A DNA stretch of 64,000 bases from Zarea fungicola (lineage: Eukaryota; Ascomycota; Sordariomycetes; Hypocreales; Cordycipitaceae), in the NCBI GenBank assembly GCA_900169235.1, contig FWCC01000147.1, forward strand, positions 240,090 through 304,089. The letters are read 5' to 3'. Both the position numbers and the translations under genes were made by a program. Below are positions 57,431 to 64,000 of this stretch, one piece after another. The notes under the pieces are model-generated. The model did not search any database and was not told where the DNA came from. It saw nothing but the letters and a program-made list of their open reading frames with translations. Each line of letters starts with the position of its first letter. Positions within the stretch are counted from its first letter, which is position 1.

Positions 57431-58688
57431 TCATGTCATAGACGAGCTCGAGTATCGACAGAGGCAGCTGCCACCAGCAGCCTGTACATCCGCAACACCT
57501 TTTCCCTGCTTGTCTACGCACATGGGATCACCAATAGTCGAATTCTTGTATTGCGTGACCTCAAAGTCGCCCGGCCAGGGCGCGAACTTTGCTGGATGGC
57601 TCGGCGGCTCCAACGTTTCCCCGCCGCGACGGCGCGTCCACAACGTGGCCTGGAAAACAGTCCCCCCATATGTGCAATTAGCGACGCGGTTTGCTGGCGA
57701 GCTGAAATCCGCTGGCGTCACCGTCTTGTTCATGGTAAAGGCAAACGTGAGGCGTTCGGTCGGCTGATTGGCGTCGAGCATGGTGGCGGGCAAGTTGGCA
57801 AAATTAGGCGCGAAGGGATTGTCTGTCCCTGAAACATAGATTGTGCTTGGGCTGGTGGATTGCAGAGTCCAATAAAAGGTCGCACGGGAGCCGATATTGC
57901 TAGGCGCGCCGGCTGCGGACTCTGGAAAGCAGCGCCAGGAGGTAGCGCGGGAGGTGCAGCCTGTGGTATTCTCACGTAGGTAGGTGTCGAAGCTGTAGGC
58001 ACCGGCAGGGAAGGCAGTAGAGGATGAGCCAACGGAGGACGAGTTCTTCGCCACGTTGGTGTTACTGTTTAAACATATGTGTTAGCGAGCTTGCCAAAGC
58101 AATGTAGTCATGATCGTAAGGGAATGGTTGACATCCAGGGGAGGAAGTTGCTTACCCTTTGCTGAGTCCGATACCCAGACCGACTGCAAGGCCAATGATG
58201 ACGGCAGCCAAGACACCAACCAAAATCATGAATCGACATCTGCGTTGCCGATGATCAACCCACTCCTTCTCGTCCTCTGGTTCGACGTCTGTAACGTTGT
58301 TCTGGGGCGTCAGTGAGCCCAATGGGCTATGAATCTCATTTGTCTCCGTCTCAATTGAGGCCGCTGGCTTGAACTGTGAGATGGGGGATATCGGCGTGGT
58401 TGGCATCGACTGATAGGGAGTCCCATCCGGAGAGACGTACGGTGTTGGACCGTTGTTGACGCTCCCGCTGGCACCGACGGGGATGCCACCAGGTGGCAAA
58501 CTGCGGCGTGGGTTCTTTTGCGGTACACGCAGTGGAATTTTGGGCAGTGCCCGGTTGATCTCGCCCTTTTCCGTATACTGCGGCAGGTGGGCGACACTGG
58601 CTATCGAGGCCCGCGAAGCTCGCGAGGCCTGCGAGACCCGCGAGCCAGCAGTTTTGTCAAATGCCTGCTGTCTCTGGTGTTGTGACAT
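57431..58688 (-). CDS. Type II single-pass membrane glycoprotein of unknown function
   Basis: Two exons on the minus strand, 58688-58156 and 58064-57431, giving 388 residues. The 91-base intron is GTAAGC..AAACAG and joins LSKG to NTNVAKN. The N-terminal 150 residues are polar, Ser/Pro-rich, with a short Ser-Arg-Ala repeat (ASRASRASIAS). A single hydrophobic span lies at about 153-175 (FMILVGVLAAVIIGLAVGLGIGL), preceded by basic RQRRCR, so the tail should be outside or lumenal. That part has several N-glycosylation sequons (NSS, NTT, NCT, NST) and six cysteines, two of them near the end (SCLC), suggesting a disulphide-bonded domain. I do not recognise the family. The ATG at 58688 (MSQHQRQQ) is preferred over an ATG 30 codons upstream. 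Confidence 0.78.
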
Positions 58689-61013
58689 GATTGAGTGTAT
58701 TAACTCGGCTATTACAAAGCCCTTTCTCTCCACCAAGGAAACAAGCTCTTCAACACTAGAAGCTTGCGGCAACTTCACTTCTCGTCAGGTTCACCCAACT
58801 CCGACAGAGAGGGATGTAGGAAAGAAGAAAAGACAAGTTTAGAGACGGCAGAAGGATGTATGTAGTAAAAGAGGAAACCGAACTTGATATGGCAAGGTGT
58901 ACCTGACAAGATTTAGTTCCGTGAGACAAGTAAAGTAACAGAGAGCTCGGGCCAGGTCGTGTTTCTAGCGTTAGTTGCGAGACTGAGCAGCTTGGTATGG
59001 TGAGAGTAAGAAAGTAAAGAGAATAGACAGAGGCGGCCACATGGGTGTAAGTAATATGCAAAATGTCTTTCAAAAACCTGTAATGCCTCGGTTGGCAGCC
59101 CCTCTGCGGCCGGTTAAAGAGAGCCAAAATAAGGAACTAGAGGGTTTTGTGGAAATTGAGACTATTTGAACCTTTCTTCTCATACATACACTATTGTGGG
59201 CAACTTATGGAAAAAGAAAAAGGAAGCAACAACACATTTGCCTTTGAGACATTGCGTAAATTACATGCGGCCCAACAAGACGAAGAAGGGTGGTGTCAGA
59301 CAGCTCAGAGCGGCAACGAAAAGGGTATCATCCCAGATGGGGAAAGTTGTTGCGCCAAAGGACAGAGGTCCTGGTTGGTTGGAGTTTTATGGTCTTTTCC
59401 TAAATCATACTCCGGACTTTTAGAAGTCCTGTTATGCAGAGAAATATTGCGATACATGTATAAACAATAAGGTGGTGTAAATCATTGCTTTTTTTTTTTC
59501 GTCTAGCCCCATCACGTCAAAGCTAGCAATAAACCTGGTAACTGCACAGGCAACGCCACAGCAAGTATGAGCCGGCTGGGCGAAATGCAAGTAAAAAAAG
59601 TGTAATCTCGATTGGATCTGTTACTTTGGGGCACGAATTTCTTGGGGCATACGGGCAAAATAGCTAGCTGCCCTAGATGGGATGAACCGCCAGGGAAGCT
59701 GTTTCCGTATCCCCCTTTCGAGTTTCTTATCCCCTTTGTAGTAAAAGCCCTTTGCTTTCTGTCCCTTCCAGGGCAACGATCTAAGGCATAAAAAGGGTCA
59801 GTGGGGTTGTCAAGCTATGTACCAGGCATGGTTTCCATTCTGAGACTTTTGTTCCTAACGTGGCCTGGCTGAGCAAGAAAGCAGCCGGCCCAAATTCCCT
59901 TTTTACGTCGCGAGCATTACCTCTCTTTTCTTTTCTTTTGGTCGCCTTCTTGATTTTATTAAGATTCTCGCGGTTCTATTTTTCTTTTGTCGACTCCGGA
60001 AAAAAACAAAACGGCCCGCTAGAGACGGTGCATTTTTTCACCTGCATATGTACTACTCCGTAGTTCAGGCACAGATTAAATGTATAATAAACTATTATCG
60101 TTCATTATTAAAACGGGGGCGTGCCTCCCTTCAAACTCAACGGTAAAAATTCAGCCTTGGCCCGACATGAGCAACACCACGCAGCAAGGCGTCGCCACAG
60201 TTACTAGTTTAAAAGCTAAGCTTGTGCGGCTATACTATTGAAAAGTCGTTTTTTTTTCGAAGGTCTGACTGGAAAACGACAAATGTTATTAATCATTGGC
60301 TCATACAAAGGTACGACGGAGTGGCGTCGAGAGAAATACCTTGACTGTACGGAGTACTCTGTAGTCGTTCCTCGTTCCTTGCAGGTATTCAGTCAGGCAC
60401 AAAAAGACATACAAACCGACGACATGCACAAATCCCGTCTTTCCACGTTACTGCATCATAAAATGTACGATTAAATTGTACGGAGCATAAAAAAACATAT
60501 TCCACATTGATAATATTGGGCATCACCAGATATGATAGACCTGACAAAAGGAAAAAATAATAGGAAAAAGAAAACATTTGGCTGACAAGTCGTCACTCAG
60601 AGTCAACAGCCCGCTGTCACGGATAAAAATGGCATTTTGCAAAAATAGGCATTGTCTTTCAATAACCAGGGTTCCACGCAGAAAAGGAAGAAAGTTTATG
60701 ACGACATGCAAAACGTGCCGCGCTCTTGCATCAGCCACCTCATCAAGCATCCGAGACCTGCGTCTACCAGAATTGCTTACTAGTATTACTCTGTCACGCA
60801 ACGGAGAGTACAGCCCCCTCCTCCTTCGTGTTCCCGCTTTTGTGGCATCATAATGGCAGCAAACAAGTAGATATCTATTTTGGTATACTTCTATTCGTTG
60901 GCTGCAAAAAGCGCTGGCCATAATACACATGCATGGTTTGCTTCTGTCTAGGGAAATGATGCATGTTTCTTTTAGCATCATCGACCATCGTTCCTGACTC
61001 GTCCTTGTGTCTT
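58689..61013. other. Gene-poor interval of 2.3 kb
   Basis: The left part is the promoter of the type II glycoprotein gene and the right part lies downstream of the ABC transporter. TACTCCGTA occurs at 60054-60062 and a near-palindromic TACGGAGTACTCTGTA at 60348-60363. A minus-strand frame at 60523-60981 (152 residues) shows no recognisable domain and is left uncalled. Confidence 0.4.
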
Positions 61014-63612
61014 CTATGCAGATGTAGCCGTAGTCGCCTCTTCCACCGCTTCTTCACTGGCAGCCTCAGACACTTCAACATACTCGGGCGCATCAAGCGA
61101 CTCGCCCTGATCTGTCCACACCGCCGCCAGCTCCGTGTCAATGTCCTGCCGTCTTTGCTTCCACTGCTCCACCTGTGCCAGCCTCTCGCGAATCTCCTGC
61201 AGTTCCTTCTCAACCTGCAGTTTCTCTCGCTCAGTGCCAATGCGCTCAAACTCCCACTCGTCACCCGTGTCGCCTCCTCCGAGAACCAGGTTATACGTAT
61301 GGTACTTCTTGAGCGACGCGCGAGTAGAAATGGTAATCAGAGCTGTGGTTCAGTCAACCGGTTAGCATATGCACCTTTTTGCGTCAAAAGAGTATACCTG
61401 AGGCTCATGAATACTTACTGATGCCCCTTTCCTTGCACATCTCGTAAAGAAGTCCTTCCACGTCGCTTGAGACAGCACTTGTGCCCTCGTCAATGATGGC
61501 GTACTTGGGTTCATGGTACAGAAGACGAGCAAAGCCCATGCGTTGCTTCTCACCACCACTCAGAACATCCTTCCATTCCTTACGTGTATCCCAACCTCCC
61601 TCCCGGTCTGGCAGGTATCCAAGTTTGGCCGCGTCCAGGACGCGCTTCAAGTCATCTTCAGATTTGTGCTTCAAACGCATATCCATGTGGCCGTCAGGAT
61701 AGATGACTTGGTCGCGGAGGGTGCCGGGGCTGAGGTACGGCCGCTGGGGTAGGAACATGACACCATCCTCACCAATATTCTTGGGGCGACTAACCAAGCC
61801 GCGGTAGACGGGCCAAAGGCCTGCGAGGACTCTGGCAATGGCAGTCTTGCCAACACCGTTGGGACCAGAGATCAGCAAGTGCTCGCCACTACGCACAATC
61901 ATGGAAAGCGAGTCGACAAGCTCATCGCCGCCCTGGGGCCAGATGCTAGGAGCAACAATGGGGACTTGTTCAAACCGGACACCATCAAAGCCCTTTTGGA
62001 TGGTTCCTTGGACGTCGGACAGAGAATATAGCTCGTTTTGCGTATTGCGCAGATAGTAAGCGTCAGCGTGGACTCGGTGCAGGGTGGAGATGAGTGTATA
62101 AACACGGCTGGTGTATCCAGCAAGTTCGGCCAAATCCTTGATCGAGTACATCATGCGCCCACCAGCGTCAGCAAGTGAAAGCATGAGACGCTTGTTAGTG
62201 ATGAAATCCTTCATGCGGTTGCGCTCGCGGCCGCCTTTCTGGGTGTGCTCAACCATCTCTGCTAATCCTCCAATTCCGCCCCAGGCAGGCAAGAAAACGG
62301 GGAGTGAAGCCAAGAGATAACCATAGGCACTCCAGCTGTATTTGAGGATGAAGTCTTCAAGGATGTTGTATCGGATCTTGAGCATGTAAATGCCCTCCAT
62401 CCAATTCTTAAGCGACTTGTATTCCTTGTTCAAAAATGTCTTTTCGGTTTCTGCCCCACCATAGAATGCAACTTCTTCGGCGTTGGCAATGAGGCGGGCG
62501 TGCAGACTACGAAAGTCACCCTCTTTGCGACCTTCCACAGCCTTGAGCTTGCCGAATGGAGGGGATAGTCTGCGCAGAATGCTGGCAGTGAGGAAGTAGT
62601 TACTCATCAGACCTGTCAGCGCCAAGGGACCGAGAGACCGATATAATTGGAAATTGAAGACGCAGAGGTCAATAAAGGGCTTTCCAAGTGACGAGTAGAG
62701 GTTCGCAGCAGAAGCACAGAACAGGGTGAGATCTTGGGTAATAAACTGATCGGCTCCTTGACCAATACCACCGTCAAGGTTGGAAAGCTTATAGTAGTTC
62801 ATGTTCTCATTAAGATACAGGTCGTGAATATATCTTGTGAGTCGCGTGCGGAAGGCAATGGACACCTTGGATTCAAGGTATTTGATAGCAGCATTGGTGT
62901 AAGATGCGAAGCCACCAAGACCAAGCCACTATAAATATGGTTAGCAGAGCCAGCACAATAGCTGGTGAGAAGCTGAGCTCACCTTTGCAATACCCCAGGC
63001 GAAAGCCTTGCCATTTCCTGCAACCAAATCGCGAACAATTTCACCATCTAAACGGGCAACAACCAGGGACAGGTATGTTCTCAGAAGCAGGAAGAGACCA
63101 TGGCTGAGTAGTAGGCCAGCTTCTTTACTGGTCCATCGAGGAATCATGATGCTCATGAGGCTCAGGAATTGGTGGAGAAAGGCGAGGTTCAAGCCAGGCT
63201 TGGTCTGGGCCGAAGGAACGGCAGCATCGCCAAGTCCGGAGACGCGAGGTGGGTTTAGAAACAACCGTCGATGCGCCTCAAACGTTAGAGGCTTTGTTGT
63301 GCTGATGGTGACTTTGGATGTGCCTTCTTTATACGGGACGTAGATGGTGCGGGAGCCATCCTTGTTATGCAGCCACGAGTTGGTCCGGACGAGCTTTCGG
63401 CCCTGCTCGTTTTCATGTGAGCTGTTCTTCCACCAGCGCCGAGTCCCTTCTGCGCCGAGAATGATGGAGGCAAGGAGAGTGAGGGTAGCCAAGATGCGAC
63501 TTGCGCGGGACGAGTTGCGGAACCGAGACTTGGCTGCACCAGACCACTTTTCCACAAAGGCTGCAATAGCCTGCTCGGCAGCCGTACCGCGCAGCGTAGA
63601 CTGCGCAGCCAT
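61014..63612 (-). CDS. Peroxisomal long-chain fatty acyl ABC half-transporter (ABCD / Pxa family)
   Basis: Three exons on the minus strand, 63612-62983, 62928-61419 and 61342-61014, giving 822 residues. Intron 1 (GTGAGC..TTATAG) joins AWGIAK to WLGLGGFAS; intron 2 (GTAAGT..CCACAG) joins ERGIT to LITISTRASLKK. The N-terminal half is the ABC membrane domain with several hydrophobic helices and the ALDP-type EEVAFYGGAETEK segment. The nucleotide-binding domain has Walker A GPNGVGKT (about 562-569), signature LSGGEKQR (about 665) and Walker B YAIIDEGTSA, so it is complete. A coiled-coil tail (EREKLQVEKELQEIRERLAQVEQW) and an acidic end follow. ABCD half-transporters dimerise in the peroxisomal membrane and import CoA-activated fatty acids for beta-oxidation. 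Whether this is the Pxa1 or Pxa2 partner I cannot decide. Confidence 0.94.
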
Positions 63613-64000
63613 GGCGGCAAATGGTATTGCGATATGTGCGGTGCGCCGATTCTAGTGTGAGTTTGGTGGCGGAAACCAAGTAATCAGATGACGGTGGCGA
63701 TCGAGGACATGGGCCCGCTCCAAACGACGACAATTCGAAACGGGGAGGCGGGCAGGACGGTGTATACGATTGAAAATCAAATGGTCGATGCAAATGAAGA
63801 GTGAGCCATCAAATTCGCTTGTAACCGGAAAATTGCATGAGGAGGTTTGGGATGGGGTGAGAAGGTAATTGGGTGAGATGAAGTCCAAGTTTGCGACATG
63901 CCTGGACATGTGAACGGCCAAGTACAGCTATCCGAGGCATGTTGCTAGTCGAAAAGAGACCCGCTTATTGGTTGCGCCTCATGTGGGTGACAAAAAAACC
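63613..64000. other. Upstream region of the ABCD transporter to window end
   Basis: Promoter and leader side of the transporter gene. No gene is visible before the window edge. Confidence 0.4.

Noticed and set aside
60523..60981. 152-residue minus-strand frame downstream of the ABC transporter
   Set aside because: No recognisable domain, unusual Cys and aromatic content, and it sits where the transporter's 3' untranslated region would be.

Overview
The window is nuclear DNA from a filamentous ascomycete (Pezizomycotina). Most genes carry one to four short introns of about 47-95 bases with GT..AG ends and CTAAC-type branch points. The gene set is fungal: VID27, APC1/BimE, VPS41, a SWI1-type ARID protein, a HET-domain protein and a nuclear ATP9. 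Gene style and ATP9 suggest Sordariomycetes, perhaps Hypocreales, but the order is inference.

I support 18 protein-coding genes and 2 tRNA genes. From left to right: a 5'-truncated prenylcysteine oxidase (1-1578, +); VID27 (2855-5590, +); a HET-domain gene (6091-8592, -); TPS1 (9055-10645, -) divergent from RRP6 (11875-14419, +); ATP9 (15598-16194, -); a gene-poor stretch; a mitochondrial-type J-protein (20001-20987, -); a small membrane protein (22316-23269, +); a LEA-like mitochondrial protein (23358-23763, -); GatB (24248-26101, -); a DUF6594-like membrane protein (27499-29186, +); two intron-bearing tRNA-Ala(AGC) genes (29467-29695, +); a GPI-type Ser/Thr-rich surface protein (30697-31403, +); VPS41 (31899-36113, -) divergent from APC1 (36612-42556, +); eIF3e (43399-44807, -) divergent from mL49 (45458-46040, +); SWI1 (46628-50011, -); a 4.4-kb gene-poor stretch; an orphan 801-residue protein with a HicA-like C-terminal domain (54436-56841, +); a type II membrane glycoprotein (57431-58688, -); and a peroxisomal ABCD transporter (61014-63612, -).

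This is mostly a housekeeping segment: RNA decay, translation initiation, mitochondrial translation and ATP synthesis, vacuolar fusion, cell cycle, chromatin, trehalose and fatty-acid transport. Fast-evolving accessory genes sit among these, chiefly the HET protein, the orphan and the surface and membrane proteins. Three long intervals (16.2-20.0 kb, 50.0-54.4 kb, 58.7-61.0 kb) lack a recognisable intact gene; one holds a possible decayed gene.

The most novel-looking item is the orphan gene at 54.4-56.8 kb. Also notable are the tandem tRNA-Ala pair, which looks like one dimeric Pol III transcript, introns whose retention would keep a frame open (ATP9 and the small membrane protein), and a 27-base microexon in VPS41. 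Exon joins were deduced by eye from splice consensus and protein continuity. No alignment or database search was run.
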